In this document: piece after piece, positions 45,172-57,539 of the stretch
Layout of the letters: each line of letters begins with the position of its first letter
Position numbering within the stretch: the first letter of the stretch is position 1
NCBI GenBank assembly: GCA_021292105.1
Contig: CM037869.1
Coordinates: 29,031,536 to 29,095,535, forward strand
Source of the DNA: Anadara kagoshimensis
Lineage: Eukaryota; Mollusca; Bivalvia; Arcoida; Arcidae
Length of the DNA: 64,000 nucleotides
Direction: 5' to 3'
The notes under the pieces: model-generated
What the model was told of the DNA's origin: nothing
The model's input: the letters and a program-made list of their open reading frames with translations, nothing else
Database searches by the model: none
Translations under genes and position numbers: made by a program

Positions 45172-45500
45172 AATGGTGTTTTAACGTCCCAGTCAAGAAT
45201 ATTTCATTCATATCGAGACGTCGCCAGCTATAGGCGAAGGTGCAGAAATTTTGCCTGTGCGTTGTGCTGATGGCATTATACAGCAGGGTTCTTTATCGTG
45301 TCGAGCCTACTAAGACACAGGACCTCGTTTATTTCAAGTTCCCATCCGAAAGAACTGTGATTTTCATTTTGTAATGCCGAGTGCTCGGCAAAAGAACAGT
45401 CACTACCCACTTTTAAGTCTTGGGTCAGACGCGGCCCGGGTTCGAACCACGACCTCCCATTTACGGAGCGAGCACTCTACCAACTTAGCTACCGCAGTGG
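45172..45500 (-). repeat. tRNA-derived SINE, main family, well-preserved copy
   Basis: On the minus strand: A box TAGCTAAGTTGGTAGAGTGC, B box GGTTCGAACCC (about 45438-45448), body with 'gtagtgactgttcttttgcc', 'gaaccctgctgtataatgcc' and 'ctatagctggcgacgtctcgat', end 'attcttgactgggacgttaaaacacc'. Among the closest copies to the inferred consensus. Confidence 0.8.
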
Positions 45501-45691
45501 TCTGTAATTGATGAGAATAGAACTGATACACTAAGAGGTTGCAACATCAAATTTATAAAAGTAAATGACTTTTGAAAATTGGCTTTGTCATGACCTGAAT
45601 GGAAAAAATTAAAGAAAACATTACACATATTTCACAATTTAAAAAAAAAAGAAATATTGTACATGTATATCGTTTTGCGTTTGCTACTTAC

Positions 45692-45726
45692 TTTGGCTAA
45701 TGTTGACCTGATATGCTTGCTCTAAG
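45692..45726 (-). CDS. SET-domain gene, candidate 35-nt upstream microexon
   Basis: 'tttatttacattcag' precedes and 'gtaagtagc' follows a 35-nt block reading c-LEQAYQVNISQ-a. It would end in phase 1, as exon 44042-44201 requires, giving ...SQ-R-FGVFA. Splice signals are strong but the peptide has no diagnostic motif. Treat as a suggestion. Confidence 0.3.
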
Positions 45727-46284
45727 CTGAATGTAAATAAAAAGAATATGTAAATTTTATTCATTTCAGATTGTTATATTGTATGTATCAAAATACATGA
45801 AAATTCTTTAAGATCTTGATGCATGATTGTATGTTATATGTAAGAATTAAGCATCATGGCTATTTGTATTAACATGAACCTTGCATGCATGTCATAGAAA
45901 GTAGTGAGTTGCATGTGTGTTTTGGATAATACAGATAATATATTTCAAACACCTCAAGTATGCTTAGCACAATGAAATGAATAATCTAGCATTCATGAGT
46001 ATTTTGTGACCATCAATGTTGATTGAAGTTTTTGCATTCCAACATCCATCTAAACTTCCATACAGTTATGTCAAGAGACTTTATTTGGTATGAGTCAATA
46101 ATAAAAGTTTTATTGAATCATCATCATCTTCATCATGGATGTCACTGAATGAATGGGGGTTTACTTTCATATTATTGATGACCAAAGTAACTAAATGGGT
46201 TACTATAGTGATAATTTATGCAAACTCTTAATTAGGGACTATCTAGGTCAGATGAGCCTCCAAATATGACAAAAATGAAAAAGG

Positions 46285-46385
46285 TGACTTTAAATCAGGA
46301 TTTAAACCCTAGACATTCCCAATACTAGCAGACGGTATACCAACTGAAACTATCGAACTATGCCACAGCAACTGCATTCCCCCAG
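46285..46385 (-). repeat. tRNA-like SINE head relic
   Basis: Minus strand: degenerate A box in 'gcatagttcgatagtttcagttggtatacc' and B box in 'tctagggtttaaatcctg'. Diverged; no intact tRNA. Confidence 0.35.
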
Positions 46386-46472
46386 TAATAAACCTAGCAG
46401 ATATATTAGATGAATGATTAAAATTTTTCAAAGATTAGAACTTTTCTAAATCCAAAATAAAATAATTACCAA

Positions 46473-47472
46473 NNNNNNNNNNNNNNNNNNNNNNNNNNNN
46501 NNNNNNNNNNNNNNNNNNNNNNNNNNNNNNNNNNNNNNNNNNNNNNNNNNNNNNNNNNNNNNNNNNNNNNNNNNNNNNNNNNNNNNNNNNNNNNNNNNNN
46601 NNNNNNNNNNNNNNNNNNNNNNNNNNNNNNNNNNNNNNNNNNNNNNNNNNNNNNNNNNNNNNNNNNNNNNNNNNNNNNNNNNNNNNNNNNNNNNNNNNNN
46701 NNNNNNNNNNNNNNNNNNNNNNNNNNNNNNNNNNNNNNNNNNNNNNNNNNNNNNNNNNNNNNNNNNNNNNNNNNNNNNNNNNNNNNNNNNNNNNNNNNNN
46801 NNNNNNNNNNNNNNNNNNNNNNNNNNNNNNNNNNNNNNNNNNNNNNNNNNNNNNNNNNNNNNNNNNNNNNNNNNNNNNNNNNNNNNNNNNNNNNNNNNNN
46901 NNNNNNNNNNNNNNNNNNNNNNNNNNNNNNNNNNNNNNNNNNNNNNNNNNNNNNNNNNNNNNNNNNNNNNNNNNNNNNNNNNNNNNNNNNNNNNNNNNNN
47001 NNNNNNNNNNNNNNNNNNNNNNNNNNNNNNNNNNNNNNNNNNNNNNNNNNNNNNNNNNNNNNNNNNNNNNNNNNNNNNNNNNNNNNNNNNNNNNNNNNNN
47101 NNNNNNNNNNNNNNNNNNNNNNNNNNNNNNNNNNNNNNNNNNNNNNNNNNNNNNNNNNNNNNNNNNNNNNNNNNNNNNNNNNNNNNNNNNNNNNNNNNNN
47201 NNNNNNNNNNNNNNNNNNNNNNNNNNNNNNNNNNNNNNNNNNNNNNNNNNNNNNNNNNNNNNNNNNNNNNNNNNNNNNNNNNNNNNNNNNNNNNNNNNNN
47301 NNNNNNNNNNNNNNNNNNNNNNNNNNNNNNNNNNNNNNNNNNNNNNNNNNNNNNNNNNNNNNNNNNNNNNNNNNNNNNNNNNNNNNNNNNNNNNNNNNNN
47401 NNNNNNNNNNNNNNNNNNNNNNNNNNNNNNNNNNNNNNNNNNNNNNNNNNNNNNNNNNNNNNNNNNNNNNNN
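46473..47472. other. Assembly gap, 1000 N
   Basis: Exactly 1000 unknown bases, the usual placeholder for a gap of unknown size. Any minus-strand exons upstream of the SET exons may be hidden here. Confidence 0.99.
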
Positions 47473-47778
47473 CATGGTGCAAAATGCACTAAATGAAATA
47501 TGGGAATTTATTGCATGGTCGGTGAATACATATCCCAACTCAATCACAAGCATCAGTTTCTTTGGATAGGAAATGAAGGCACTCTGTGGAAACGCTGTAA
47601 TATTCCACTGTACATTCAGGTGTTCTTCCTAGGCACATTCTGACTTGGACCTACAATGTACAAAAAATAATTTAACAAAATTAAGATAAACAGACATTGA
47701 TATTTTCATCAGATGAACTAAAAAAGACAATTTACTTCTTTGCAATCTGAGTGTAGTAGACATATACTGACAATAAAA

Positions 47779-47830
47779 CAAGAGGTCCAATCTAGCCTCT
47801 GTCATTCAATTGGTACTTAATGTCCTTTAT
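47779..47830 (+). repeat. 5' end fragment of a Helentron-like element
   Basis: 'aacaagaggtccaatctagcctctgtcattca' matches the start of the family (AACAAGAGGCCC or AACAAGAGATCC) but no array or hairpin follows. Confidence 0.35.
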
Positions 47831-47839
47831 ATGTGGATA

Positions 47840-49940
47840 GTTCAATGATATTCATTTCAATCTTGGAAACCTTATAAATTTTCTTATAACAACCGTTTAT
47901 GTAATGAAGACATTTAAAAAAAGTATTATATACTTTATATGGATTATGATGAATAGAGTAATTGAAAAACATTGAAGTTATCGTTTTTGATTAGAAATTA
48001 TGTATAAGTATTTTATATTACACCGATACAACCTAAACGGTCTAACCATCTTCTTGCCTATTCAACTCTGTAGAATAAGAATAAATAGACAAGGGTGAGG
48101 TAAGGTTATAGTTAGGGTAAGGATTGATTTTTGTAATGTAATTTCAATACATATTTTTGTACCGTAAATCGGAGGTTAGATTAAAGAGGTTTTTTTCATA
48201 TTTAAATAAATCTTGATTCGAAATTTCAATCTTTAACAATAATGTCTTTAAGTTATTTTATGGAACTTGCCTTTGGGCGAAATATCGATTTCTGTGTGCC
48301 AAAATAAATCTGTTAGCCTGACATCATATAATAAACACATTGTTAAAAATAAACTACTGGGAAAAAACTACATGTAATCCTTACGCATAATAATTATAAA
48401 AAAAGAAAAAACTTTAAACACAAAAAATTGAATTTAAAATGTTTTAAAATTATCCATTTTGCATTTTGTCCAAGTAGTTATGTCATGGCTTTCATATGCC
48501 CTAAAGGGTACCATTTATATTAGCCAAAAGTCCAAGGTGTTCAACCGTCCTTATCAGGTGAAATGAAACAGATGGACCCGTTGTTACTAAAAACGACCTC
48601 TAACTGCCATATGTAATGATGGAATCCGTAATCGGAAAGAAAATGTGACTAATGTACAGTGTCAGCCGAGGAAAATATAAATATCGCCTAAACTGGCATC
48701 TGGGGTGTCTAAATCAAATTGTATATCCACAAACATGAATCAAGCGTTAGGTGTTTGTAACCTAATAGAAACAATTATTATTTGCAACTTAATTCAGTGG
48801 TTTGATTCAAGTGATGTTTCTTTAATATTTAAATAAAGTTTGATTACAAATTTCCATCTTCAACAAAAATTTGGGATTGCATTCTAAATTACCTAATGAA
48901 ATATTCAGAACGCAACTTTGAAGTAAAATTAATCATATTGTAAAAAATCAGCAATTAGTAGAATTGTATTCTCAATTGATATGAGTTTATGTGTATTGCA
49001 CCGTATAGATATCTGGTAATACTAATGCCTACAATCATGGTATCGAGCGTTTGTCGTTTCCATTTATTTCTAAATCTTTTTCACGACAGTTGTATTTCAT
49101 ACATGGAGGGTGTTAATGTATGGTTATCTAACGCGATTTTAATAATGATACAACTTACCTCAACGTTGAATGAACAAAAAGATTTTGTTCCTCTTACAAT
49201 ATATGAGTACCAAAAACACATTGACGCTTATATAGTTAAAAGAAATATGAGAATAGCAATGTCAACAGACTCTATATTGCTATTCGAGACATGCCGACTG
49301 AAACGGCGGGATTTTTTTTATGGCATTCAACATACATGTACATACACATTTTATTATATTTGCATAAAATCTTCACAAAATAGTACAGATTCATAAGTAA
49401 TAAATGCGTAATAGACCTAATCTTGTAATGTTGAATGTTTTATGAGAGCCAGCTAATTTTAGTTATTCATTCAATGTATTATCCAGTTACATATCAAAAT
49501 GTTTGAATAAATACACAATTCACATAACAATGTATGGCAGAAGATGTTTGGCAAAATCCATCAGCATCTAAATAAATTTGAACTTCTTAAAGATACATGT
49601 CGGCTTTGAAAAGACTCAAGTGCACAGAACATAAAATATTGCAATATATATTCTTTTTTTAGATTGGAATGACACATATCTTATAAAGCCAGAGGTCTGT
49701 ATCTAAATCACTCTCATAAACTGTTCTGATAAGAATGTATATTAAGTGTTATTACTTATCATTGGATAGCACTTTACTTTCTCCACAAGCAATTCTATCA
49801 TGAACTGGCTGCCCTGGCCATGGTTTTTATCCAGTAAAGTTGAGAGAACTATGCCCATATTTTAAATTTATCTGGTCGTTTTGCAAATGTTGAACAGGCA
49901 AGACTATCCTGTTTTGAGAAAGTAAGTTTGAAATTGACCT
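47840..49940. other. Stretch with no recognised gene
   Basis: AT-rich DNA. A plus-strand frame of 135 codons at 48989-49396 has no recognisable motif, lacks splice or promoter context, and its composition matches its surroundings. I do not call it a gene. Confidence 0.4.
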
Positions 49941-49949
49941 TTTATTATC

Positions 49950-50325
49950 ATATTCTTGTATGATAAATGCCTCATAAATGTCATCAATGCTGAAAATGCC
50001 CTAATTTCTTTTAACAAATTCTTGTATGATAAATGCCTCATAGATGTCATCAATGCTAAACATGCCTTAATTTTCTTTTAACAAATTTTTGTATGATAAA
50101 TGTCTCATAGATGTCATCAATGCTAAACATGCCTTAATTTTCTTTTGATAAATTCCTCATAGATGTCATCAATGCTAAACATGCCTTAATTTTCTTTTAA
50201 CAAATTGTTGTATGATAAATGCCTTATAGATGCCATCAATGCTAAACATGCCTTAATTTTCTTTTAACAAATTCTTGTATGATAAATGCCTCATAGATGC
50301 CATCAATGCTAAACATGCCAAGCGT
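49950..50325. repeat. Tandem array of a ~64-bp unit
   Basis: 'aaattcttgtatgataaatgcc' + 'tcatagatgtcatcaatgc' + 'taaacatgccttaattttcttttaac' occurs about six times with few changes. The third-to-fourth junction has lost the 'aacaaatttttgtatg' segment. Confidence 0.85.
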
Positions 50326-50576
50326 CCAGCAGTTTAGTCATTTTAGTCACAATTCCTGTTGGAATCAACAAATGCAATAAGAAACAAAGATACAAGAAGT
50401 CGGATATTCAAAGGTATTATTTTTCAAATTATAACTTTATAAACATCCTTTAGTTACTAAAGGTTCATTGGTATTATTTTTTATTAATATTCTAAAACGT
50501 GTGGAGTTTATAAATTGTCTGAGTGTGCGATATTTGTTGACTTGCGTTTAAATGACAATAAACAGATGAAACTTAC

Positions 50577-50678
50577 TTTATCTGTCCCATCAATTAAATC
50601 ATTTATTGACATTCTTTTGCTTTTTAATTTCAATGTTTTAATTTCATTCTCTAACTTCTGAATGTTAAAATTCAATTC
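50577..50678 (-). CDS. Transposase-like protein, coiled-coil exon
   Basis: A clean 102-nt phase 0-0 exon between tcaatttag and aaa|gtaagt. It encodes NIQKLENEIKTLKLKSKR with heptad-spaced I/L residues (a short coiled coil), then MSINDLIDGTDK. In THAP/DDE-transposase-like proteins of invertebrates a similar coil is followed by 'D--V-FYTGLPS---F'; here the protein would continue in a further exon not identified. The homologous exon at 55261-59565 retains that motif. The exon to its right (51039-51209) supplies a matching linker. Confidence 0.55.
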
Positions 50679-51038
50679 CTAAATTGAAAAAAATAACATA
50701 TATAAATGCATAATCTGCTATGATCTATTTATAACAAGTAAACAAACAGCAATATTACGTTTTAGTTAAACCGTTACATTTGTAAGTACAATACTTTAGA
50801 AAAAAGCAAATAAGGTATAAAATGTGGTCAGATGTTTCCTGTTTAGGTCGCTACACCACCAAATACATTTTAAACTGATTTTATTTAAATTATACCAACA
50901 CCTTTATTATTATAAAATACTATTTTCCCATATCAATTCAAGTTCTAGTGATACAACATACATGTAGCGAAGTACTATTGGCATTAGGATCGAACACACT
51001 AGTATGATGACATTTACCAACATATTAGGTTTATATAC

Positions 51039-51209
51039 TGTCTTGGATTCTCTAGAAGCAGAGAATCGCCCGATATGGAATAGCTATGATCTACAGAAGT
51101 ACCGGTAGCTTCATTGTGACTGCTTTCAAACATATGATCATCAATAGATGTAGGAAAAACTCGCTCGGATGTTTGAGGCTGTGAGTCCTCGTTCTTAGTT
51201 GATCTGCGT
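51039..51209 (-). CDS. Transposase-like protein, Ser/Thr-rich linker exon
   Basis: 171 nt between tgttattttag and gaca|gtatat. The preferred frame encodes RRSTKNEDSQPQTSERVFPT, then DHSYSISGDSLLLENPR. Such a low-complexity linker with 'DHSYS' lies between a THAP finger and the coiled coil in many multi-copy invertebrate proteins (remembered pattern, not searched). As drawn it ends in phase 2 while exon 50678 starts in phase 0, so the donor or the frame is uncertain or the copy is damaged. No THAP-finger exon (C2CH) was recognised upstream. Confidence 0.4.
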
Positions 51210-51214
51210 CTAAA

Positions 51215-53600
51215 ATAACATACTCTGGAAGTTTTGTAATGTCATAATTGGAAGTAAAAGCCTTGTAAAATTGATGCTGCACTTTACCAAGTACTATAAT
51301 TATGGGTTAAATCCTGAACAAAGAACTTGCAAACTTGCACTAAGAGTTTTGATGCATATTATTTGGCTGCCTTAGAAACTTGTCAGTAAAATATATACCA
51401 TGTTCAATATGATGTAAATATGCTGATGTATAGAAAGTTTGCTGTATACAAAAATTGTCTGACAATTTTCTTTCTTTCCTTCAATAATATGACAGCTGCT
51501 AATTCTATTATTAGAATTGTATTCCCTATCTGCTCGTCGGAAACAATAAAATCTACTAGGCCATCATTGTGATTATAAGCAATCAGTACAGCAATATGTG
51601 CAGTTGGAGCATTTTGTATAAGAAAACATTGTTATTTTAAGCAAATTTTGTTATGTTTCAATGATTGTAATTCAAAATTAGTTTATTACAATCAAAATAA
51701 AATACGTTGCATATTGAAAAAAGAATATCTCGGCATTTGGTTGTACATTCAGAAGCAGGCACACTCATTGAATGATAGTAACCATAGTCAGTATTAAGGT
51801 TACTTTCACTTTTGTAGAGAAAACAGGAATTACAGAAAAAGCTAAGAACAGTAACAATAAAATGAACTACGGAACTTCTTGTAGAAAGATAAGACTATTT
51901 ATAACTAAATTTATAGACATTCGTTTTTGTTTAGGAGCAGCATTGACTTTTGAATCTGCCTGCACATGTAGCCAGACCAGATGGGAAAATTTGGAGAATG
52001 CAGATTAAGCGGAATCATAACAATGAGAATGAAAACTCAATTAAAACACTAGGTAAGGAAAAATATGCACTAAAGAGCTAACTAAGCAGGCTTTGCCAAA
52101 ATCTCCAAGAAGAGAAAGAATTATAAATAAACTCTTTTTTCCCCCAAGACAGTGCAGTATCAACAAGATTATTAAAGGGGCAACTCTCCTATAAAAAGGA
52201 GATTATACGAGATTTTCTCATAATGGAGGTGACAGATTGGTCATAACAACCGAATTTTTGCCAAAGTTAAATACTACCTCTTGTTATGAAAATTGGCGTA
52301 ATTATTCATCTATCTACCTTGAACAAATATATTAAATATCAACAATAACCAAGGTGTAAAAAGCAATAAGTTTACTATTCAAAATTTGAATCTATGGAGA
52401 AAGTTGTATGCTACACATCTGTGATTTGAAATTGAATGGCATGTCAAAGGTTATGTTTACCCTAGAAATAGCCATTGACCACGCCTACATTTTGGGAAAT
52501 AAAGATACAACACAAAAGTAAACACATACCTTACTTTAATTGTTTCATGGTCTCTTTGAAGTACATCTTAGTTACCCAGAATAAGGAATCAATTTCACAA
52601 AATAAAGATATTCATTTATTACCTTGATAGAGTGACAATTGATGACAAAAACTTTATATTATTTACAGTTTGACATAAATGTTATTTTGATTTGTCTTTA
52701 AGAGATAATTATTCCCACCTATGTCTCATATAAGACATCAACTGGGTTTGAGTACAATGATCTTACAAGTTCTAATACACATAACGATATACTCTCTCCT
52801 GGTAATTACAACATCTTCATTTCCATTCAATAGGGCTTGTTGTTATCTTTCTAAGTATCCCCGATACATTCCGATCATGTAACATTTTCCAAAAATTTTT
52901 ATAAAACGATTTGCATAAACGATTGTTTCCAGGTCTTGGTATCTGGCCCTGACCTATTCACCCTGGTCTGTTGGTTGTAACGCATAGATCATACAAACAA
53001 TAATCACAAAATTGTTCTTGATTTCTATTGTCCATATCTTTTCTGTTCTGTCTTGATTTTCATCTGAAAATGCTGTAACATGAACAGAAAATCTCTATTA
53101 TCATCATCTTATATTCAGTTGGATAATATTTAGTTCGTAGTTGTTTTGATCTTGTAACACATGTTTATGGTCAGTAGAGCTATAAATAGGTTACAGGTAG
53201 TGTTTACTTTACAATAGGTCACACCTCTTTAATTGGCTGCTGGGGTACCGAATGTTTAAGGAGTTTTATGTACATAGGCAAAACATAAAGGAGGAGCTTC
53301 CAATGTTAGACGAACTGCATAAATTATCTTGAAGTCTGGCATAAATAAAACGTGTAGATACTGAGCAACATTGCAAAAGCGATTGAAAATAAGAACAGTA
53401 TCTACTTTTTAGAAAGGAAGTCAATGGTGGAAACCAAAGTCGAGAAAAGATAGAATATCTGATGCCTTCAAAGATAAGATAAGGTAATTTCACCTGGACC
53501 CCCTGATAAGCAAAGAAATTCCGGATCGGCAATAAAATTGGAAGATGGTACCCTTTTTCAGAGACATAACATCATGACAATGACAATCGCAACATCATGA
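51215..53600. other. Stretch with no recognised gene
   Basis: AT-rich, with scattered short open frames (for example 51772-52008 plus and 53266-53532 minus) that show no motif or splice context. No repeat family recognised with confidence. Confidence 0.4.
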
Positions 53601-54090
53601 CAATGACAATCGCGGATGCATTGTCCACTTTCAAGAAGAATTATCCAGATGATTAAATTGGCTCCACAACTTTCATTAAACTGCGCCCAATACAAATTGG
53701 GAAAATACGATCTTGTTTATGCCATAAAACGTACAAGGGGACAGAGGAAATGCAGTCTGTGGTTGGACCTTCATAAAGGAAAACTGACTAGTTTTAGATT
53801 TAGGGATATTATGTCATCTGAAGAATCTCCCAAAAACCTTGTCTCTGAAATTAGCAATGATTGAAGATTTGGGGATATTATGTCATCTTAAGAATCTCTC
53901 AAATGCCTTGTCTCTGAAATTATCAATGGGCCCTGTCTTGAAAAGTAAGGCATTATTAATGGGCCCTGTCTTGAAAAGGAAGGCATTTAAAACTGCGATT
54001 GGCATTAATTTGACATACAGTCTGCCATGTTTGATATCGGTAGGTGGCTTCCACTTAATCATATTCCCTGGTTACATAGTCTCATAAAAT
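53560..54090 (+). repeat. Local partial duplications around two small open frames
   Basis: 'aacatcatgacaatgacaatcgc' occurs twice (53569, 53591). 'gatattatgtcatctgaag' + 'aatctcccaaaaaccttgtc' recurs at 53875 with changes. 'aatgggccctgtcttgaaaag' occurs twice (53924, 53959). Two plus-strand frames (53616-53864 and 53839-54087) overlap these duplications. I recognise no family in them. Confidence 0.45.
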
Positions 54091-54502
54091 CAGTATGATT
54101 ATTTTTTTTGGTCATAGTTTTGAGAAAAAAATTCTCATTAGCTAACAATTTGTACATTAGTGGGTTTTTGTTAATAGCTTGAGACAATTCCCAACGAATT
54201 GAATGACGCCAAATATTCATAACATCATCAAGAATACAGTAGATGTGTTGAAAGTAGCTACGACAGTTGCCTTGTGCCAAAAATTATCGTTATGCCTTAT
54301 ATACTGCTTTTGAAATATAACTAATGATTTTAAGTTGTTTAAACAAAACCAAATGATGTCGTTGGCCATATCAAATTTAATTTTCAGTCTTGAGTCCAAC
54401 TTCGTGAATTGAAGCTGTTAAACATTTTACGTTATTGATGAAACAGTTACAGTGTGTAAACCAAATGAAATTAGAATATTGATGCCTAACTAATTTAAAC
54501 AT

Positions 54503-54655
54503 ACAGTGTATATATTGGTTGAAGCAGTTTGAGCCCCAACAGTGGCAAAAAATGCAGTACTTATTCCAGTGTAAAATTCAAGAGTTAAACTCGGTGTTTG
54601 CACTCAGGAATATTAATAAATTAACTGCTACAACCAATATATACACTGTATACAT
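54503..54655. repeat. Foldback MITE, ~153 bp
   Basis: 'tacagtgtatatattggttg' (54503) is exactly mirrored by 'caaccaatatatacactgta' (54632-54651), with further pairing of 'agcag' and 'ctgct'. Non-coding. Confidence 0.75.
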
Positions 54656-54954
54656 ATAATGTCGGCCGCACATCTGTGTGTAGTATGACCCACGTCTGAC
54701 AAAAACGTCATTTGAGCAAGTTTTTTTTTTTGGACTTGTTTCAAAGGCGCAACTAATAAGGTCGCGGGTCATTCTTATGCTAGGCGAGTTGGTGTCGAAA
54801 GGTGTGCGTTCGAGTCCCCACAGTGGCAAAAAATATTGTCTTTAATCTAAACATAAAAATGATTCTATATTTTGAAAGTATACTAAAATGCCATTGGCAG
54901 GATAAGGAAATATGTTGATATGATGAAGCAGTTTGAACACCCCATCTCGGTATA

Positions 54955-55163
54955 AACAAGTAGGCTATTCCTTATCCTATATGCATCATACATTGGAGCA
55001 AGATGTGATGGCATTATCACTGATAAATCACTACCAAAAGATATTCAAAGAGGTGTATTGGAGATAAAATGTCCCTACAGTATAAACAAAACAAATGTTA
55101 ATACTATGGATGTTCTATCAGTAATTGACAATACTCATAAATTTTATTTAATAGTTGTAGATG
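54955..55163 (+). pseudogene. YqaJ-type nuclease domain fragment
   Basis: An open frame reads YIGARCDGIITDK, then RGVLEIKCPYSINK and KFYLIVVDG. The pair '(G-S/R)-x-DG' and 'G-LEIKCPYS' is the core of the YqaJ / lambda-exonuclease-like fold: the Asp of DG and the E-x-K of EIK are the metal-binding catalytic residues, and both are present. The N-terminal helix block and the C-terminal 'YY-Q-Q-QL' block are not seen. The frame can end at a possible donor (gatg|gtaacc, 55163) or run on to a stop at 55427 antisense to the transposase-like exon. YqaJ-like genes are numerous in bivalves and some belong to DNA transposons. Called a fragment because of its short length. Confidence 0.65.
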
Positions 55164-55445
55164 GTAACCCTGAACTTGAATCGTTTAGATTATTGTATTT
55201 GGACCCTCCAAATATCCAACTTGGAAAAAGGCATTTAAATTATAATTGCAATATACTTACTTATACAACCATAGAAAAATTGCAAATGATGGCAATCCTA
55301 TATAAAGTCTTGTGGTTTTGTCGTTGTCTTTTTTTATTGACGCCCCATTTCAGCTTACTAATCTGTGTGCGTAGTTCTTCGTTTTCTTTTTTAAGGCGAA
55401 TGTTTTCTTTCAATAACGGGTCAACATAATCCGAAAGCAAAAACA

Positions 55446-56273
55446 AAAATTTTGGAATCTAAAGAAATGTACAATTATATTGACCCATTTAGAGAACTTT
55501 ACCCTCATAAACGCTCGTATACTTGGAGAAAAAAAAACCCAACAAAGCAAGCACGACTAGATTTCTTTCTTATAAGTAATCATCTGTTATCTAATATAGA
55601 AGCAGTAAACGTGACGAGTGGCTATAGATCTGATCATTCAGGCGTTCTCTTAACATGTAAACTAAACGAATTTAAAAAAGGTCCTGGGATATGGAAATTT
55701 AACAGTTCTCTTTTAAAGGATCCTATATATGTTCAAACAATTAGTAAACTTATTGATGAAGTTAAAAAACAATATATGCTCCCTGTGTACAATCCAGATA
55801 ATATTAACAATATCCCAAACGAACAAATTAAATTTCAAATTACTGATCAACTATTCTTAGAAATATTACTTCTCGAAATTAGATCTAAAACTATTTCTTA
55901 TTCGACATACAAGAAAAAACAAAATATACAAAATGAAACAAAATTGATAAAAGAAATAAGTCAGTTAGAATGTCACACTGAAAATATTGACTTTGAGACC
56001 CTTGAAACAAAAAAGAAAGAACTTGAAACGCTTAGGCTTCAAAAAATGAAAGGCAACATAATTCGATCTAGAGCTCAATTTGTAGAAGAAGGCGAAAAAC
56101 CAACAAGATATTTCTGTGGCCTAGAATCACGAAATTATACCAATAAGTTAATAACTAGTTTAGAAACTGAAACAGGAAAAATAATAACAGATCAAAAGAG
56201 ATATTACAAGAAACTAGAAGTTTTTATAAATCATTATATTCTGCAAAGGATAAAATTCAGAAATCAATCTTTC
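55446..56273 (+). pseudogene. LINE ORF2, endonuclease C-terminus and linker
   Basis: The frame reads SYTWRKKNPTKQARLDFFLI and GYRSDHSGVLLTCK, the last strands of the APE-type endonuclease including the catalytic S-D-H. Then GPGIWKFNSSLL and a Lys/Glu-rich helical linker (about residues 150-230) ending GEKPTRYFCGLESRN, the conserved block that precedes RT. The frame ends at 56274. The first two-thirds of the endonuclease are missing through 5' truncation. Belongs to the ORF2 of an L1/Tx1-like LINE (clade by motif memory). Confidence 0.75.
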
Positions 56274-56289
56274 TAAGATTTTACAAAAT

Positions 56290-57330
56290 CAGATCTAAAT
56301 ATCTAAATGAACATGAAGCTAACGATTTGGAAGGTGAAATTACATCTAATGAAGCTCTAATGTTTTTAAAAAATATGAAAAACAACAAAAGTCTGGATCA
56401 GACGGATTTACGGCTGAATTTTTTAAAATTTTTTTGGAAAAACATCGGAAAATTCGTTGTTAGATCAATAAATGAAGGCTATACTAAAGGAGAACTATCG
56501 GAAACTCAAAAAATACGGAATAATTACATGTTTACCAAACCAAACAAACCAAAACAATATCTTAAAAAATTGGAGGCCTATAAGTTTATTAACTGTACGT
56601 ATAAAATAGCCAGGGAGTATGGCAAACAGAATTAAAAAAGTTTAAACAAACTAATAGATAAAGACAACAGGTTTCTTAAAAGGCAGATATATAGGCGAAA
56701 ATATCAGGTTAATTATGATATAATGCATTATACCGAGGAACATAATATACCCGGTATGCTACTGTTAATTGATTTTGAAAAAGCTTTTGATTCGGTATCT
56801 TGGCAATTCATTAAGAAGTTCTTCGCTTTTTAATTTAAAAACTCAATTATACACTGGATAAAAACCTTCTTTAATAAAGCAAGCTCTGCAGTGCTACAAA
56901 ATGGAACTCTGTCTGAAAAATCTGCTAGAGAGGGGTTGTAGACAAGGGGATCCTCTCTCCCCTTACATTTTTATACTATGTGCAGAAATTATGTCCGTTC
57001 TTATAAGAAATTCCAAAGAGATTAAAGGTATTAAAATAGGAGGTGAAGAATATAAAATTTCGCAATATGCTGACGATACAAGTCTAATCTTAGATGGATC
57101 CCCCGAGTCTCTGACAGCGGCGCTGCAAATACTTGATATTTTCGATAAATCTCTGGACTTCATATAAATATAACAAAAACAAAGGTGATATGGATAGGTA
57201 GCAAAAAGTTCTCAAAAGAGGTGTACCATCATGACAGATGGAAACTTGATTGGGGTTCTACAGAATTTTCAATGTTAGGAGTACTTTTTTCACTTGATTA
57301 AATAAAATGCCTTTATTAAACTATTATCCA
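56290..57330 (+). pseudogene. LINE ORF2, reverse-transcriptase domain with frameshifts
   Basis: RT blocks in shifting frames: a GSDGFTAEFFK-like block (about 56395-56430, off-frame from its flanks), PKQYLKNWRPIS-like (56560), LLLIDFEKAFDSVSWQF (56763-56813), GCRQGDPLSPYIFILCAE (56935-56988) and QYADDTSLILDGS (57063-57100). The catalytic Asp residues (ID-EKAFD and YADD) are intact, but at least four frameshifts or stops separate the blocks. RT copies LINE RNA into DNA at the nicked target site. Confidence 0.8.
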
Positions 57331-57539
57331 AAACTTGAAAAAATGAAAACACTCTTGAAGCAATGGTCAAGAAAAATTTAACAACCATAGGAAAAAATAA
57401 TTATCCTTAAAAGTCTAATAATTTCTCAAATTAACCACCTTCTACTTTCCTCCAAACCCCACAGATACATTGATGGCTGAGCTAAATAAGCTTTTCTTTA
57501 ATTTTATCTGGCAAAATAAACCAGAAAAAAAATAAAAAG

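Noticed and set aside
46435..47553. Three long minus-strand open frames of 338-372 codons
   Set aside because: They consist almost wholly of the 1000-N gap; no real sequence supports them.
47480..47655. Possible minus-strand exon after 'acattgtag' reading VQVRMCLGRTPE
   Set aside because: Open for only ~36 codons, no family recognised, and the other side runs into the assembly gap.
48989..49396. 135-codon plus-strand frame
   Set aside because: No motif, no splice or promoter context, composition like the flanking intergenic DNA. Length alone is not enough in AT-rich DNA of this size.
54100..54420. Minus-strand frames with a hydrophobic pattern (ATVVATFNTSTVFLMML, FGVIQFVGNCLKLL) resembling part of a polycystin-type channel
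   Set aside because: The similarity is loose, a stop interrupts it, and no diagnostic motif is present. Could be rechecked by a profile search.
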